A stretch of 64,000 nucleotides of DNA from Pectobacterium sp. PL152. Its GTDB lineage: Bacteria > Pseudomonadota > Gammaproteobacteria > Enterobacterales > Enterobacteriaceae. Below, piece after piece: positions 12,422-23,638 of this stretch (positions within the stretch are counted from its first letter, which is position 1; each line of letters starts with the position of its first letter). The stretch spans positions 744,001 through 808,000 of the forward strand of contig CP091064.1 of NCBI GenBank assembly GCA_021907015.1. The letters run 5' to 3'. The position numbers and the translations under genes are program-made. A model generated the notes under the pieces. The model saw only the letters and a list, made by a program, of their open reading frames with translations, was not told where the DNA came from and did not search any database.

Positions 12422-12609
12422 AGTCAGCATGCTTCCATAATGGCCCGTGTTGCCACGAGCGCTAATCAAAAATTCTGTATACCCTCATCTTTCAAATCAC
12501 AAATGCGTTGGCTATCTGCGTCCTGAAATCTGTTGGGTTTATAGAGGGTGGCTTATTTGCGTCACCCTGCGGATACATTCACTGCATCTCGCACGTATTG
12601 AGCGATAGC

Positions 12610-13959
12610 TTACCAGCGCTCTTTCAACAGGTTAGGCTGAATACCGCCAATCGCTTTGACGTTGCCTAAATACTGTTTAGAGATACCCGCTTCGAATTCT
12701 TCCCGGAAATACTTGATGGCACTTTGCAGCGGTTCGACCGCACCCGGCGCATGCGCACAGAAGGTGTTACCCGGTCCGAGGAAACGGCAAAGCTGTTCCA
12801 GCGTTTCGATATCGCCAGGCTGGCCTTCACCATTTTCCAACGCACGCAGAATCTTCACGCTCCACGGCAAACCATCGCGGCATGGCGTACACCAGCCGCA
12901 GGATTCACGGGCGAAGAACTCTTCCAGATTGCGCGTCAGCGAGACCATATTGATCTCGTGATCGACGGCCATCGCCAGCGCCGTACCCATACGGCTACCG
13001 GCTTTCGCAATGTGCTCAAAATCCATTGGCAAATCGAGATGGTTCTCCGTCAGGAAATCCGTACCGGCGCCACCCGGCTGCCAGGCTTTCAGCTTCAGGC
13101 CATCGCGCATACCGCCCGCATAGTCTTCCAGAATCTCACGCGCCGTGGTGCCGAACGGCAGTTCCCACAGGCCCGGATTCTTGACGCGACCGGAGAAGCC
13201 CATCAGTTTCGTGCCCGCATCTTTACTTTTACCAGCAGACAGCCCCTGATACCACGCCGCACCGTGTTCGATAATCGCCGGGACGTTACACAGCGTTTCC
13301 ACGTTGTTGACGCAGGTTGGTTTACCCCAAACACCCGCAGATGCCGGGAACGGCGGCTTAGAGCGTAGGTTGGCACGACGGCCTTCCAACGAGTTAATCA
13401 GTGCCGTTTCTTCACCGCAGATGTAACGCCCAGCGCCCGTATGCACGAACAGCTCGAAATCGAACCCGCTGCCCAGAATATTTTTGCCCAGCAGACCCGC
13501 CGCTTTCGCTTCTTCGATTGCACGACGCAAGTGGACAGCAGCTTCGATGTATTCGCCGCGCAGGAAGATGTAGCCGCGGTAGGCTTTCAGCGCAAAGGCG
13601 CTAATCAACATACCTTCAACCAACAGATGGGGCTCTTGCTCCATCAGCAGACGGTCTTTATAAGTCCCTGGTTCCATCTCATCCGCGTTACACAGCAGGT
13701 AGCGGATGTTCATGCTTTCGTCTTTCGGCATCAGGCTCCACTTCAAGCCTGTCGAAAAGCCCGCGCCGCCACGCCCTTTCAGGCCAGCGTCTTTAACCAG
13801 TGAGACCACTTCATCCTGCGCCATGCCGGTTAACGCTTTTTGCGCCGCGACATAGCCGTTTTTGCTGCGATATTCATCCAGCCATACCGGCTGTTTGTCC
13901 GCGCGTAAACGCCAGGTCAGAGGATGCTGCTCAGCAGTCAGAACAATGTTTTTACTCAT
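12610..13959 (-). CDS. nuoF: NADH-quinone oxidoreductase subunit F (NADH/FMN site)
   Basis: NADH-oxidising subunit of complex I, 449 aa (E. coli 445). The glycine-rich GRGGAGF at residues 62-68 is part of the NADH/FMN pocket. [12 protein letters not shown] with Cys 354, 357, 360 plus Cys 401 binds the N3 [4Fe-4S] cluster. It overlaps the end of nuoE by 4 nt. The roughly 190 nt gap to nuoG contains nothing I recognise. Confidence 0.97.
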   Translation of the reverse strand: MSKNIVLTAEQHPLTWRLRADKQPVWLDEYRSKNGYVAAQKALTGMAQDEVVSLVKDAGLKGRGGAGFSTGLKWSLMPKDESMNIRYLLCNADEMEPGTYKDRLLMEQEPHLLVEGMLISAFALKAYRGYIFLRGEYIEAAVHLRRAIEEAKAAGLLGKNILGSGFDFELFVHTGAGRYICGEETALINSLEGRRANLRSKPPFPASAGVWGKPTCVNNVETLCNVPAIIEHGAAWYQGLSAGKSKDAGTKLMGFSGRVKNPGLWELPFGTTAREILEDYAGGMRDGLKLKAWQPGGAGTDFLTENHLDLPMDFEHIAKAGSRMGTALAMAVDHEINMVSLTRNLEEFFARESCGWCTPCRDGLPWSVKILRALENGEGQPGDIETLEQLCRFLGPGNTFCAHAPGAVEPLQSAIKYFREEFEAGISKQYLGNVKAIGGIQPNLLKERW

Positions 13960-14486
13960 TGATACTGCTCCAATAACGATTCAATTACTTCCGGCGTCAC
14001 ATGGCTGTGGGTATCATCGTCAATCATCATTGACGGCCCCTGGTCACAGTTCCCCAGGCAGCAGGTCGGCAACAGCGTGAAACGTCCATCGAACGTCGTC
14101 TGTCCCGGTTTGATGCTGAGCTTACGCTCAAGCGCAGCCTGAACGCCCTGATAGCCATTGATGTGGCACACGACGCTGTCGCAATAGCGAATGATGTGAC
14201 GCCCAACCGGCTGACGATAAATCTGGCTATAGAACGTCGCTACGCCTTCCACGTCACTGGCTGGAATGCCCAGCACATCGGCAATCGCGTTGATCGCACC
14301 ATCCGGTACCCAGCCGCGTTCTTTCTGCACAATTTTCAGTGCTTCAATTGACGCCGCGCGCGCATCTTCATAGTGATGTTTTTCGTGCTCAATCGCGTCA
14401 CGTTCGACGTCGCTCAACACAAAAACGTTGTTATCAGAAATGTTGCGTTCAGAAATATTGTTATCAGGCATGTTGTGATCAGGCAT
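13956..14486 (-). CDS. nuoE: NADH-quinone oxidoreductase subunit E
   Basis: Thioredoxin-fold 2Fe-2S subunit (cluster N1a), 176 aa against 166 in E. coli. Ligands are visible as Cys 102, Cys 107, Cys 143 and Cys 147 (YCDSVVC and CCLGNC). The first 20 residues form a short imperfect Asn/Asp-rich repeat ([20 protein letters not shown]) absent from E. coli. Internal ATGs in this stretch make the exact start uncertain. It is 2 nt downstream of nuoCD and overlaps nuoF. Confidence 0.95.
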   Translation of the reverse strand: MPDHNMPDNNISERNISDNNVFVLSDVERDAIEHEKHHYEDARAASIEALKIVQKERGWVPDGAINAIADVLGIPASDVEGVATFYSQIYRQPVGRHIIRYCDSVVCHINGYQGVQAALERKLSIKPGQTTFDGRFTLLPTCCLGNCDQGPSMMIDDDTHSHVTPEVIESLLEQYQ

Positions 14487-14488
14487 AA

Positions 14489-16288
14489 TTAGCGGTCCAC
14501 ATCTGACATAACGAAATCAATACTGCCGAGGTAAACGATCAGATCGGATACCAGACATCCGCGAATAACAGAAGGAATCTGTTGCAGATGTGCGTAGCTC
14601 GGCGTGCGAATACGGGTACGGTAGCTCATCGTGCCGCCGTCACTGGTCAGGTAATAGCTGTTGATGCCCTTTGTTGCCTCAACCATCTGGAATGATTCAT
14701 TGGCAGGCATAACCGGTCCCCAGGAAACCTGAAGGAAGTGGTTAATCAGCGTATCGATATGCTGCAACGTGCGCTCTTTTGGCGGCGGCGTCGTCAGCGG
14801 GTGATCCGCTTTGAACGGCCCTTCTGGCATGTTCTTGAGGCACTGATCCAGAATACGCAGGCTCTGACGAAGCTCTTCAACCTTCAGCATCACGCGGCTA
14901 TAGCAATCGCTGATGCCGTCGCCGACGGGCACTTCAAAATCGAAGTTTTCATAGCCGGAATACGGACGCCATTTGCGCACGTCAAAACCAATACCTGTCG
15001 CACGCAGACCCGCACCCGTTACGCCCCAATCCAACGCTTCTTTCGCATTGTAAGCGGCAACGCCCTGAGTACGGCCTTTCAGGATGGTGTTCTGCAGTGC
15101 AGCCTTAACATAGGTATCCAGGCGGCTCGGCATCCAGTCGAGGAATTCACGCAGCAGACGCTCCCAACCGCGTGGCAGATCGTGCGCCACACCGCCGATA
15201 CGGAACCAGGCCGGGTGCATACGGAAGCCGGTAATCGCTTCAACCAAATCGTAAATTTTCTGGCGGTCAGTAAACGCAAAGAACACCGGTGTCATCGCAC
15301 CGACGTCCTGAATATAGGTACTGATATACAGCAGGTGGCTATTAATGCGGAACAGTTCGGACAGCATCACGCGAATCGTTTTAACGCGATCCGGCACCTC
15401 AATACCCGCCAGTTTTTCTACGGCAAGCACGTACGGCATTTCGTTAACGCAGCCGCCAAGGTATTCAATACGGTCGGTATAAGGGATGTAGCTGTGCCAG
15501 GACTGGCGTTCGCCCATTTTCTCCGCGCCGCGATGGTGGTAACCCACGTCAGGCACGCAGTCGACGATTTCTTCGCCATCTAACTGCAGGATAATACGGA
15601 ATGCACCGTGTGAAGAGGGGTGGTTTGGACCGAGGTTGAGGAACATGAAGTCCTCATTTTCAGTGCCGCGCTTCATTCCCCACTCTTCCGGTTTGAACGT
15701 CAGCGATTCCATTTCCAGATCTTCTTTCTGCTTGGTCAGCACGAAAGGATCGAATTCGGTCGCACGCGCCGGGTAATCTTTACGCAACGGGTGCCCTTCC
15801 CACGTCTGCGGCATCATGATGCGCGTCAGGTGCGGGTGACCGTTGAACGTAATACCAAACATTTCCCACGTTTCACGCTCATACCAGTTGGCATTCGGGA
15901 ACAGTTTGGTCACGGTCGGTACGTGCAGATCGCTCTCGGCCAACGCGACTTTCAGCATGATGTCGCGGTTACGCTCGATGGAAATGATGTGATAAAAGAC
16001 GGAGTAGTCGGCGGCAGGCAAGCCTTCACGGTGAGTGCGCAGACGCTCATCCATACCGTGCAGGTCAAACAGCATGACATAAGGCTTCGGCTGTTTTTTC
16101 AGGAATGCGACAACGTCCAGTAATTGCTCACGTTTGACCCACACAACGGGAATGCCTGTGCGGGTAGCTTGTACAGTAAATGCATCTGGTCCAAAACGGT
16201 TACACAGCTCGCCAACGACCGGATCGTCAAGGTGATCGCGGGTTTGCCAGCCTGGCTGAGCGAGATCGTGTGTCGTTAAATCTGTCAT
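14489..16288 (-). CDS. nuoC: NADH-quinone oxidoreductase fused subunit C/D
   Basis: Fused NuoC-NuoD subunit, as usual in Enterobacterales, 599 aa. The N-terminal third is the 30-kDa NuoC domain (HPLRKDYPA motif near its end). The rest is the 49-kDa NuoD domain, related to NiFe-hydrogenase large subunits, which with NuoB forms the quinone-reduction site ([21 protein letters not shown]). Often named nuoC or nuoCD. Confidence 0.97.
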   Translation of the reverse strand: MTDLTTHDLAQPGWQTRDHLDDPVVGELCNRFGPDAFTVQATRTGIPVVWVKREQLLDVVAFLKKQPKPYVMLFDLHGMDERLRTHREGLPAADYSVFYHIISIERNRDIMLKVALAESDLHVPTVTKLFPNANWYERETWEMFGITFNGHPHLTRIMMPQTWEGHPLRKDYPARATEFDPFVLTKQKEDLEMESLTFKPEEWGMKRGTENEDFMFLNLGPNHPSSHGAFRIILQLDGEEIVDCVPDVGYHHRGAEKMGERQSWHSYIPYTDRIEYLGGCVNEMPYVLAVEKLAGIEVPDRVKTIRVMLSELFRINSHLLYISTYIQDVGAMTPVFFAFTDRQKIYDLVEAITGFRMHPAWFRIGGVAHDLPRGWERLLREFLDWMPSRLDTYVKAALQNTILKGRTQGVAAYNAKEALDWGVTGAGLRATGIGFDVRKWRPYSGYENFDFEVPVGDGISDCYSRVMLKVEELRQSLRILDQCLKNMPEGPFKADHPLTTPPPKERTLQHIDTLINHFLQVSWGPVMPANESFQMVEATKGINSYYLTSDGGTMSYRTRIRTPSYAHLQQIPSVIRGCLVSDLIVYLGSIDFVMSDVDR

Positions 16289-16386
16289 AAATATGTCACC
16301 ACATTAAATGTGCTATTTCTGTATCTGATAATGACCGCACACTATTATCGGGGTATTACACGGTCACCGGGTTTATCATCTACAGG

Positions 16387-17061
16387 TCAAATCTCATCAG
16401 GCGAACGCAGGTTTGTCACCGCGATTCGCTCGCCGCGTTTGCGCTCACGCTCAGATTGCATATTGGCACGGTAAACGCCCTGTTCACCTACCACCCATGA
16501 CAGAGGGCGGCGTTCTTTACCAATGGATTCTTTCAGCAGCAACAGCGCTTGCATGTAGGCTTCAGGACGCGGAGGGCAGCCTGGAATATACACATCAACA
16601 GGCAGGAATTTATCTACGCCCTGAACGACGGAATAGATATCGTACATACCACCGGAGTTAGCACAGGCGCCCATGGAGATAACCCATTTAGGCTCAAGCA
16701 TTTGCTCGTACAGACGCTGAATAACGGGGGCCATTTTGGTAAAACAGGTTCCCGCTACGACCATGAAGTCAGCCTGACGTGGCGATGCACGCAGAACCTC
16801 AGCACCAAAACGCGCCACGTCATGAACCGCCGTAAATGACGTCACCATTTCTACGTAGCAACAGGAAAGGCCGAAGTTGTACGGCCACAGGGAGTTCTGA
16901 CGCCCCCAGTTCACCGTATCGTGTAATGCATGTTCCAGTTTGCCCATGTAGACACTACGGTGAACATGTTGCTCCAGAGGGTCGGAAACGATCTCCTGAC
17001 GTTGCAGGGGATAACGGTCATTCTCACCGTCCGGCTCTATGCGGGTGAGCGTATAGTCCAT
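16387..17061 (-). CDS. nuoB: NADH-quinone oxidoreductase subunit B (cluster N2)
   Basis: Subunit carrying the terminal [4Fe-4S] cluster N2 that reduces quinone, 224 aa (E. coli 220). Adjacent cysteines C67-C68 (GLSCCYVEM), C133 (GACANSGG) and C162 (PGCPPRPE) correspond to the E. coli ligands 63, 64, 129 and 158. It lies 17 nt downstream of nuoA. The gap of about 98 nt to nuoCD has no gene. Confidence 0.97.
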   Translation of the reverse strand: MDYTLTRIEPDGENDRYPLQRQEIVSDPLEQHVHRSVYMGKLEHALHDTVNWGRQNSLWPYNFGLSCCYVEMVTSFTAVHDVARFGAEVLRASPRQADFMVVAGTCFTKMAPVIQRLYEQMLEPKWVISMGACANSGGMYDIYSVVQGVDKFLPVDVYIPGCPPRPEAYMQALLLLKESIGKERRPLSWVVGEQGVYRANMQSERERKRGERIAVTNLRSPDEI

Positions 17062-17078
17062 CTTAAAATGCCTCGCTG

Positions 17079-17519
17079 TTACTGCGGATGAGTGTTGGTA
17101 GTGTTGATGATGTCTGATTTAACGACTTGTCTCTTGGAACGTACCGGGGTCCAGTCAAGTGCCCCAACGCGTACCAGATAAATCAAACCAGCCAACAGCA
17201 CCAAAATGAAAATGGTTGCTTCAATGAAGCCAATCCAGCCGCTTTCTTTGATAGACACCGCCCAAGCGTAGAGATAGAGGGCTTCAACGTCGAAGATAAC
17301 GAAGAACATAGCGACAAGATAAAATTTAGCAGACAGACGTAACCGCGCTGAACCCACTGAGTCGATCCCAGATTCATAAGGTACGTTTTTGGCCCTGGCT
17401 CTGGCTCTCCCCCCCAGCAAGAATCCACCGGTCAGCATGAAGACGCAAAGGCCTACGGCAATGATAAGGAATAGCCCAAATGCCCAATGATGGGCGAGGA
17501 TTTCAGTAGTTGTTGACAT
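17079..17519 (-). CDS. nuoA: NADH-quinone oxidoreductase subunit A
   Basis: First gene of the operon: a three-helix membrane subunit (ND3 family), 146 aa (E. coli 147). The first helix and the loop with [20 protein letters not shown] are the conserved ND3 region near the quinone site. C-terminal residues are hydrophilic. The Shine-Dalgarno is weak (AAGAG very close to the ATG). Confidence 0.96.
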   Translation of the reverse strand: MSTTTEILAHHWAFGLFLIIAVGLCVFMLTGGFLLGGRARARAKNVPYESGIDSVGSARLRLSAKFYLVAMFFVIFDVEALYLYAWAVSIKESGWIGFIEATIFILVLLAGLIYLVRVGALDWTPVRSKRQVVKSDIINTTNTHPQ

Positions 17520-18134
17520 TCTCTTTGCTTACTCATCAAAAGTGGCGGGTAACATCCCTGCTCTATTATCGGCAGTTAATGCGCCACATCGATTAAAAGG
17601 AAGGATTAATAACCACAAAAAAGCATGGAAACGTATCAGGTAAGCCTTGCTTGGTATGGTTGAGCCCCTAAATTTGTAACCTTTTTTTCAACCTTACTAA
17701 AAATAACAGTACATTACTTTACATGCACGCTGTTTTGTTAACATTTTGTGTTCTCACCCGTAGCTAAATCGAGTCAGTCCTTTTGTCGGTTAACCAACGT
17801 GCAGCGACACAGGAAGCAAGTTCACTGCGTCACTATACCATTTTCACAGAAAATGCCTGTTCTCCCATGGGGTTATTAGGGTATTTTTTGATCCAGCACA
17901 CATTTTTACCAATTTAGTTAGTAAAACCACGAGATACTGGACAAGACGGGACGCCAATTTCCATAACATTATTTTAAAAACAGAACCAGCGTTTTATAAT
18001 TCAGAGATAACTATTTATCTCGCTACGCCTAGCCTATTGATGTGAAATGGAAAACGCAAAGTGGGATCGGAGTGAAGAAATCAGGGCAATAAGACGCTGC
18101 CAATGCAGGTTTAACACCTTAGTCATAAATCATC
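17520..18134 (-). promoter_or_regulatory. upstream region of the nuo operon
   Basis: About 615 nt between nuoA and the hairpin behind lrhA, with no ORF I can support. It is AT-rich around 17690-18010. In E. coli the equally long region carries the nuo promoters and sites for ArcA, NarL, Fis and IHF. I could not place specific boxes here with confidence, so the promoter function is inferred from position. Confidence 0.6.
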
Positions 18135-18170
18135 ATCATTCGGGGTGTATCCCTACCCTCCCCGAATGAT
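18135..18170 (-). terminator. terminator-like hairpin behind lrhA
   Basis: An 11-bp perfect inverted repeat (arms 18135-18145 and 18160-18170, 14 nt loop) ends about 20 nt from the lrhA stop. On the minus strand the downstream stretch is only moderately T-rich, so the termination function is likely but not certain. Confidence 0.6.
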
Positions 18171-18189
18171 AGTTAACTACCCATTACGA

Positions 18190-19140
18190 TTAGATCGCGT
18201 CCTTCAGCGACGGATCGGAAGACAACTTCTCATTCGTGCTGTTTGCTAACATACTGACAGGCGTAATGTGAGAGGGCTTCCCTGATTCAATCACATTGAA
18301 AATTGCCGTCGCCAGTTCATTCTCCTGATTAGGGTTCTGGCAGAGGAAATAACGCGTTTCAGGCAATCTCGGCAACCCTTCTTCTTCACCCAACACCCGC
18401 AGTTCCGGGCTCATCATTTCCACCGAACGCACGGTGATACCCATGCCAGCCTTCACCGCCGCTCGCACAGCAGATAGCGTTGAAGCCACGTAGGCGATTC
18501 TCCAGGGAATCCCTGCGGCCGTCAGCTGCTGCGTCGCCAAGGAACGGAAAGGACTGGGTTCATCCAAAACAACCAAGGGGACAGGTTCTTGCGATCGGAA
18601 CTGATAATCCGCCGCGCAATACCATAACGTCGGGGAGCTCCGTAATAACACATGAGGAAACACCACACCGTTCATTGTGGTAATGACCAGATCTATTTTC
18701 CCCTGATTCAGCATATCCATCATTTCAGCGCTGCGTTTTACGCTGACATTGACGGAGAGCTTAGGAAATACCGATGTCACCCGGTGCAAAATATAAGGAA
18801 GGATGGTGTCTGCCGTATCGTCAGACGCCCCGATGGTCAGCGTTCCCTGAATATCGCTGTACATTAATGAAATACAGGCTTCATCATTGAATTGTAATAT
18901 TTTTCTGGCATAACCCAAAAACTGGATGCCGTGTTCGGTCAGCAATTTATTACGCCCGTGCCGGGCAAAAAGCTCCTTTCCGATGAGTTGCTCCAGCCGC
19001 TGCATCTGCTGGCTGACAGCCGATTGAGTCCGATTGACTGCGGTCGCCGCCGCTGCAAATGTATTTAAATCTGCAACGGCAACAAACGTCCTCAGTAAAT
19101 CAAGATCGAGATTAAGTACTGGTCGATTTACACTGGTCAT
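18190..19140 (-). CDS. lrhA: LysR-family regulator LrhA (HexA/PecT of soft-rot bacteria)
   Basis: LysR-type transcription factor, 316 aa from the ATG at 19140. A GTG four codons upstream is the alternative start. The N-terminal winged helix-turn-helix covers roughly residues 8-70 ([36 protein letters not shown]). It is followed by a substrate-binding-like effector domain. It corresponds to E. coli LrhA, a repressor of flhDC. In Pectobacterium the orthologue HexA, and in Dickeya PecT, represses exoenzymes, motility and other virulence traits. It is divergent from alaA and upstream of nuo, as in E. coli. Confidence 0.94.
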   Translation of the reverse strand: MTSVNRPVLNLDLDLLRTFVAVADLNTFAAAATAVNRTQSAVSQQMQRLEQLIGKELFARHGRNKLLTEHGIQFLGYARKILQFNDEACISLMYSDIQGTLTIGASDDTADTILPYILHRVTSVFPKLSVNVSVKRSAEMMDMLNQGKIDLVITTMNGVVFPHVLLRSSPTLWYCAADYQFRSQEPVPLVVLDEPSPFRSLATQQLTAAGIPWRIAYVASTLSAVRAAVKAGMGITVRSVEMMSPELRVLGEEEGLPRLPETRYFLCQNPNQENELATAIFNVIESGKPSHITPVSMLANSTNEKLSSDPSLKDAI

Positions 19141-19641
19141 ACGATTTTTCACTTATCTATTTTAATTTTAACAAAATATTCCTGGTGTTTTATTACATGT
19201 ACAGGTAATGACCGATACATTTAAAGACACTATCGCAGACGCACGATAAGGGCAAAAAAATACTTATATTTCGTTACCCCTATCGCCTTTCCATTGGTAA
19301 GACATCACTAATTAAATGGCTCACCAGTCTTAATCCTTCATTCAATAACAACGACACTTTCTCTTTATTTCATCTTGCGAAATAAATACGCTTCACACTT
19401 AAATAAACGAGCCTTCCCTGTCACCCTATTCTGGCGCTAAAAAAGTGCGGCATGAATAGTCGTCCGCACCCCTACCATATCGCACCATCCAACGAGTACA
19501 CAACCATATAGTGTAGATGCGCAATCATTTGCAGCAAAAGCGATAATCATTCTTCAAAAGGTACTACAGGAGGAGTACATTAAGCAGGTTATGCTATTCC
19601 GTATGGGAATATGCGCTCTCTGCAGAAGGTTCGTACTATTT
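19141..19641. promoter_or_regulatory. divergent intergenic region lrhA / alaA
   Basis: About 500 AT-rich nt between the lrhA and alaA starts with no supported ORF. It must hold both divergent promoters. Its length is much more than two simple promoters need, in line with the heavily regulated lrhA promoter of E. coli (RcsB and autoregulation are known there). I did not find an operator I would call by eye. Confidence 0.5.
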
Positions 19642-20856
19642 ATGTCTCCGATTGAAAAATCCAAGAAACTGGAGAACGTATGCTATGACATCCGTGGCCC
19701 AGTCTTAAAGGAAGCCAAACGGCTTGAAGAAGAAGGTAATAAGGTCCTTAAGCTGAATATTGGCAACCCAGCCCCTTTCGGCTTTGAAGCACCGGACGAA
19801 ATTCTGGTCGATGTCATCCGTAACCTGCCAACCGCACAGGGCTACTGTGATTCAAAAGGCCTCTATTCCGCCCGCAAAGCCATCGTTCAGCATTATCAGG
19901 CGCGGGATATGCGCGATATTACGGTTGAAGACGTCTATATCGGCAACGGTGTGTCCGAGCTCATCGTGCAATCCATGCAGGCACTGCTTAATCCGGGCGA
20001 TGAAATGCTGGTTCCTGCGCCGGACTACCCACTTTGGACCGCAGCCGTTTCTCTGTCTAACGGCAACGCCGTTCACTACCTCTGCGATGAGTCCTCCGAT
20101 TGGTTCCCCGACCTGGATGATATCCGTCAAAAGATCACGTCCAATACTCGCGGTATTGTCATTATCAACCCGAACAACCCAACGGGCGCGGTCTACAGCA
20201 AAGAGCTGCTGCTGGATATCGTGGCGATTGCACGCGAACATAACCTGATCATCTTCGCCGACGAAATTTACGACAAAATTCTGTATGACGATGCGCAGCA
20301 TCACTCTATTGCCGCACTCGCGCCGGATCTGCTGACGGTCACGTTCAACGGCCTGTCCAAGACGTACCGTGTAGCGGGTTTCCGTCAAGGCTGGATGGTA
20401 CTGAACGGTCCGAAAAAACACGCCAAAGGCTATATTGAAGGGCTGGAAATGCTGGCTTCCATGCGGCTGTGCGCTAACGTGCCAATGCAGCATGCGATTC
20501 AGACTGCGCTGGGCGGCTATCAGAGCATCAGCGAATTTATTCAGCCCGGCGGACGTCTGTACGAGCAGCGTAACCGTTCCTGGGAACTGATCAATCAGAT
20601 TCCCGGCGTATCATGCGTAAAACCGCGCGGCGCGCTGTATATGTTCCCGCGCATTGATGCCAAACGCTTTAATATCCACGACGACCAAAAGCTGGTGCTG
20701 GATCTCCTGTTACAGGAAAAAGTGTTGCTGGTTCAAGGAACCGCATTTAACTGGCCATACCCCGACCATGTTCGCATCGTCACGCTGCCGCGTATCGATG
20801 AGCTGGATATGGCAATCCACAAATTAGGGCGTTTCCTGGGGCACTATCACCAGTAA
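19642..20856 (+). CDS. alaA: glutamate-pyruvate aminotransferase AlaA
   Basis: PLP-dependent class I/II aminotransferase that makes alanine from pyruvate and glutamate. It has 404 aa from the ATG at 19642 (MSPIEKSKKLENVCYDIRG), which matches E. coli AlaA (405) and has AGAAGG 11 nt upstream. The open frame reaches back to 19591 but that extension is not conserved. The PLP lysine lies in FNGLSKTYRVAGFRQGW near residue 240; INPNNPTGAV and ADEIYD are the other family motifs. A GC-rich stem-loop (20881-20907) follows the gene. Confidence 0.96.
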   Translation: MSPIEKSKKLENVCYDIRGPVLKEAKRLEEEGNKVLKLNIGNPAPFGFEAPDEILVDVIRNLPTAQGYCDSKGLYSARKAIVQHYQARDMRDITVEDVYIGNGVSELIVQSMQALLNPGDEMLVPAPDYPLWTAAVSLSNGNAVHYLCDESSDWFPDLDDIRQKITSNTRGIVIINPNNPTGAVYSKELLLDIVAIAREHNLIIFADEIYDKILYDDAQHHSIAALAPDLLTVTFNGLSKTYRVAGFRQGWMVLNGPKKHAKGYIEGLEMLASMRLCANVPMQHAIQTALGGYQSISEFIQPGGRLYEQRNRSWELINQIPGVSCVKPRGALYMFPRIDAKRFNIHDDQKLVLDLLLQEKVLLVQGTAFNWPYPDHVRIVTLPRIDELDMAIHKLGRFLGHYHQ

Positions 20857-20880
20857 CCCGACCCAATTGTTGTACCTGTC

Positions 20881-20907
20881 TTCGCCGGGCAATCATCGCC
20901 CGGCGAA
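20881..20907 (+). terminator. stem-loop after alaA
   Basis: A 10-bp inverted repeat TTCGCCGGGC / GCCCGGCGAA with a 7 nt loop, 24 nt past the alaA stop. There is no clear T run on the plus strand, so it may be a weak terminator or an mRNA-stabilising hairpin. Confidence 0.45.
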
Positions 20908-21000
20908 AACCTGACCTTCGTTTGCATAATCTCCGGCAAGTCCTCACAATAGACGTCCACGATATCGCTATTTCACCGTGCTGTTGTCTGAGAGATCGCC

Positions 21001-21600
21001 ATGAATCAGAGCCACTTTTTCGCCCACTTATCTCGTCTAAAACTCATCAGCCGCTGGCCGCTCATGCGTAATGTGCGCACGGAAAACGTCTCCGAGCACA
21101 GCCTTCAGGTCGCCTTCGTCGCGCATGCGCTGGCGGTCATCAAAAACCGCAAATTCGAGGGTAACCTGAACGCAGAACGCATCGCGCTTCTGGCGATGTA
21201 TCATGATGCCAGCGAGGTGCTGACCGGCGACATGCCGACGCCCATCAAGTATTACAACGCGCAGATCGCACATGAGTACAAGAAAATAGAGAAGATTGCG
21301 CAGCAGAAACTGGTTGAGATGTTACCGGAAGAACTCCAGCAGGATTATCGGATGCTGCTGGACGACAGCTATACCAGTGAAGAAGAACGCGCCATCGTTA
21401 AGCAGGCCGACGCGCTCTGCGCCTACCTGAAGTGTCTGGAAGAATTATCCGCAGGAAATGCAGAGTTCACGCTGGCCAAAGCGCGGTTGGAAAAAACATT
21501 GCAACTGCGCCACAGCCCGGAAATGGACTATTTCATGACAGTCTTTGTTTCCAGCTTTAGCCTGTCGCTCGACGAAATCAGTCAGGATTCTCCGTTATAG
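21001..21600 (+). CDS. yfbR: 5'-deoxynucleotidase YfbR
   Basis: HD-domain nucleotidase that dephosphorylates dNMPs, 199 aa, identical in length to E. coli YfbR. Metal ligands are visible at His33 (SEHSLQVAF) and at His68-Asp69 (AMYHDASEV), with a further Asp around residue 137. It is transcribed alone and converges with yfbS; a 9-bp inverted repeat (21592-21600 / 21611-21619) sits between the stops. Confidence 0.95.
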   Translation: MNQSHFFAHLSRLKLISRWPLMRNVRTENVSEHSLQVAFVAHALAVIKNRKFEGNLNAERIALLAMYHDASEVLTGDMPTPIKYYNAQIAHEYKKIEKIAQQKLVEMLPEELQQDYRMLLDDSYTSEEERAIVKQADALCAYLKCLEELSAGNAEFTLAKARLEKTLQLRHSPEMDYFMTVFVSSFSLSLDEISQDSPL

Positions 21601-21629
21601 CGAACATCCACTATAACGGGCAGACATCG

Positions 21630-23462
21630 TCAGAACGGATACAACCACGGCACCATCACCACGCTGACCAGCATCACCAGAACGGTGAAGGGGACGCCAA
21701 CGCGCACAAAGTCCCCGAATTTATAACCACCCGGCCCCAATACCAGCGTATTCACCGGTGACGAGACTGGCGTCATAAATGCGGCGGATGCCGCAATCGC
21801 GATGATCATCGCAAAGGGATACGGTGACACGCCCATCTGCTTCGCCGCAGCAATCGCAATAGGCGCCATCAACACCGCTGTCGCCGTGTTGGAAATAAAT
21901 AGGCCAATCACGGCACACAGCACAAACAAACACACCAGCATCACATGCGGCCCTGCGTCCCCGGCAACATCCATCAGCCCTTTAACGATCAGCGTAACAC
22001 CGCCGGTCTGCTGCAACGCCAGCGCAAACGGCATCATCCCGACAATAAGGATAATGCTCGGCCAGTGAATCGCCCGGTAGGCGCTTTCCATGTCAATACA
22101 GCGGAATTTACCCATCAGCAAGCAGGCGATCAGCGCAGCAATCGCATTCGGTATCTCATCCGTCAGCATCATCGCCACCATCAGTGCAAGACAAAATAGC
22201 GCATGTGGAGCCTGACTCACCGCAGGTGCGACGTCATCAACTTCGGCAGGAAGATTAAGCAAAAGGAAGTCGTTTTTCTGTGTATGTAACTGCCGGATCA
22301 TGCGCCAGTCGCCCATCACCAGCAGGATATCACCGAGCTGGAGCGGTTCATCGGCAAGGATACCGTCCATCGCCTCACCTGCCCGGCGGATCCCCACGAC
22401 GCTCAGACCATAGCGGCTTCGAAAGCCGACGTCGTACAGCGTTTTCCCCAACAGTTCGGAATCAGGGATCAACGAGACTTCCGCCATCCCCACATCACGT
22501 GCCTGCTCAGAAAAATATTCACCGCGCAGTACCATGGGTTCTAGCCGCTGCGCAGTACAAAATTCACGTAAATCCACTTCCGATGCTGACATGTCGATCA
22601 GCAGAACATCGTTCAGGCGAAGTTCGGTATTGCCCGCTACGCTGATCATCACGCGGCGAAACTTACGCCAGCGTTCAATCCCCACCACGTTCGCCCCAAA
22701 GCGCTGACGCAGGCGTAAATCATCCAGACGGTGGCCGATAAAAGGCGATCCCGGACGAATCGCCAGTCGGCGCGCCCTGCCCGTCAGCCGGTAATCACGA
22801 ATCAGATCGCGGAACGTTCTTCTCTTCCACATCTCTTTTGCTGTTGCTGTCTCCGCGCCGCCAAGCCAGTAACGCGCCACCATCATATACGCCACGCCCA
22901 ACAGCAATACCACTATCCCTATCGGCGTCACGCTAAAGAACCCGAAACCTGCCACCCCTTCGCGCATCAACTCACTGCTCACCACCATATTCGGCGGTGT
23001 CGCTACCAGCGTCATCATGCCACTAATCAACCCGGCGAAACTCAGCGGCATCATTAGCCTTCCGGGGGAAATCTTCATCCGTGCGGAAACACTCAGCACC
23101 ACGGGAATAAAAATCGCGACAACCCCAGTGGAACTCATAAAGGCTCCCAGCAACGCAACGGTGACCATCAGTAGGATCAGCATCTTCATCTCACCGCTGC
23201 CCGCCACGCGAACCAGCCAATCACCGACCTGATAAGCAACACCGGTACGAACCAATCCTTCACCAATAACAAACAGGGCCGCAATCAATATCACATTCGG
23301 ATCGCTGAACCCGACCAGCGCTTCAGATAGCGTCAGCGTGCCGCTCAGAACAAACGCGATGATGACCAACAGCGCTACGACGTCCATGCGTAATTTATTG
23401 GTGGTAAACAACACAATGGCGATCAGCAACAGGGATAAAACCCAGAGAAGTTCGCTATTCAA
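21630..23462 (-). CDS. yfbS: SLC13-family transporter YfbS with TrkA-C domains
   Basis: Inner-membrane anion transporter of the DASS/ArsB-like group (610 aa, as in E. coli). Two sets of membrane helices flank two soluble TrkA-C domains (around residues 210-380), which probably bind a ligand and gate transport. The [13 protein letters not shown] and [15 protein letters not shown] segments are the paired clamshell motifs. The start is a TTG at 23462, giving [12 protein letters not shown] in place of the MNGELIWVLSLL of E. coli, with AGGGG 7 nt upstream. The open frame extends to 23603 but lacks a ribosome site there. The transported substrate is unknown. Confidence 0.9.
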   Translation of the reverse strand: MNSELLWVLSLLLIAIVLFTTNKLRMDVVALLVIIAFVLSGTLTLSEALVGFSDPNVILIAALFVIGEGLVRTGVAYQVGDWLVRVAGSGEMKMLILLMVTVALLGAFMSSTGVVAIFIPVVLSVSARMKISPGRLMMPLSFAGLISGMMTLVATPPNMVVSSELMREGVAGFGFFSVTPIGIVVLLLGVAYMMVARYWLGGAETATAKEMWKRRTFRDLIRDYRLTGRARRLAIRPGSPFIGHRLDDLRLRQRFGANVVGIERWRKFRRVMISVAGNTELRLNDVLLIDMSASEVDLREFCTAQRLEPMVLRGEYFSEQARDVGMAEVSLIPDSELLGKTLYDVGFRSRYGLSVVGIRRAGEAMDGILADEPLQLGDILLVMGDWRMIRQLHTQKNDFLLLNLPAEVDDVAPAVSQAPHALFCLALMVAMMLTDEIPNAIAALIACLLMGKFRCIDMESAYRAIHWPSIILIVGMMPFALALQQTGGVTLIVKGLMDVAGDAGPHVMLVCLFVLCAVIGLFISNTATAVLMAPIAIAAAKQMGVSPYPFAMIIAIAASAAFMTPVSSPVNTLVLGPGGYKFGDFVRVGVPFTVLVMLVSVVMVPWLYPF

Positions 23463-23571
23463 AACGGTTCCCCTGACGGAAAAATGCATGTTGAGAGGTG
23501 TGGGTTCGCATACCCTGAAAAGGAGAGCCAACGCACGGGCAGCTTGAAGTATAACGGGTATAGTCTGCCAT

Positions 23572-23597
23572 AAAAAAACCTCGCGGATGCGAGGTTT
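23572..23597 (-). terminator. rho-independent terminator of hxpA
   Basis: Inverted repeat AAACCTCGC / GCGAGGTTT (loop GGAT) followed on the minus strand by seven T residues (A run 23572-23578). It ends the yfbU-hxpA transcript before yfbS. Confidence 0.85.
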
Positions 23598-23638
23598 GAT
23601 CATATTTAGTCACAGTTTTGTCATTATGTTACAGACGC

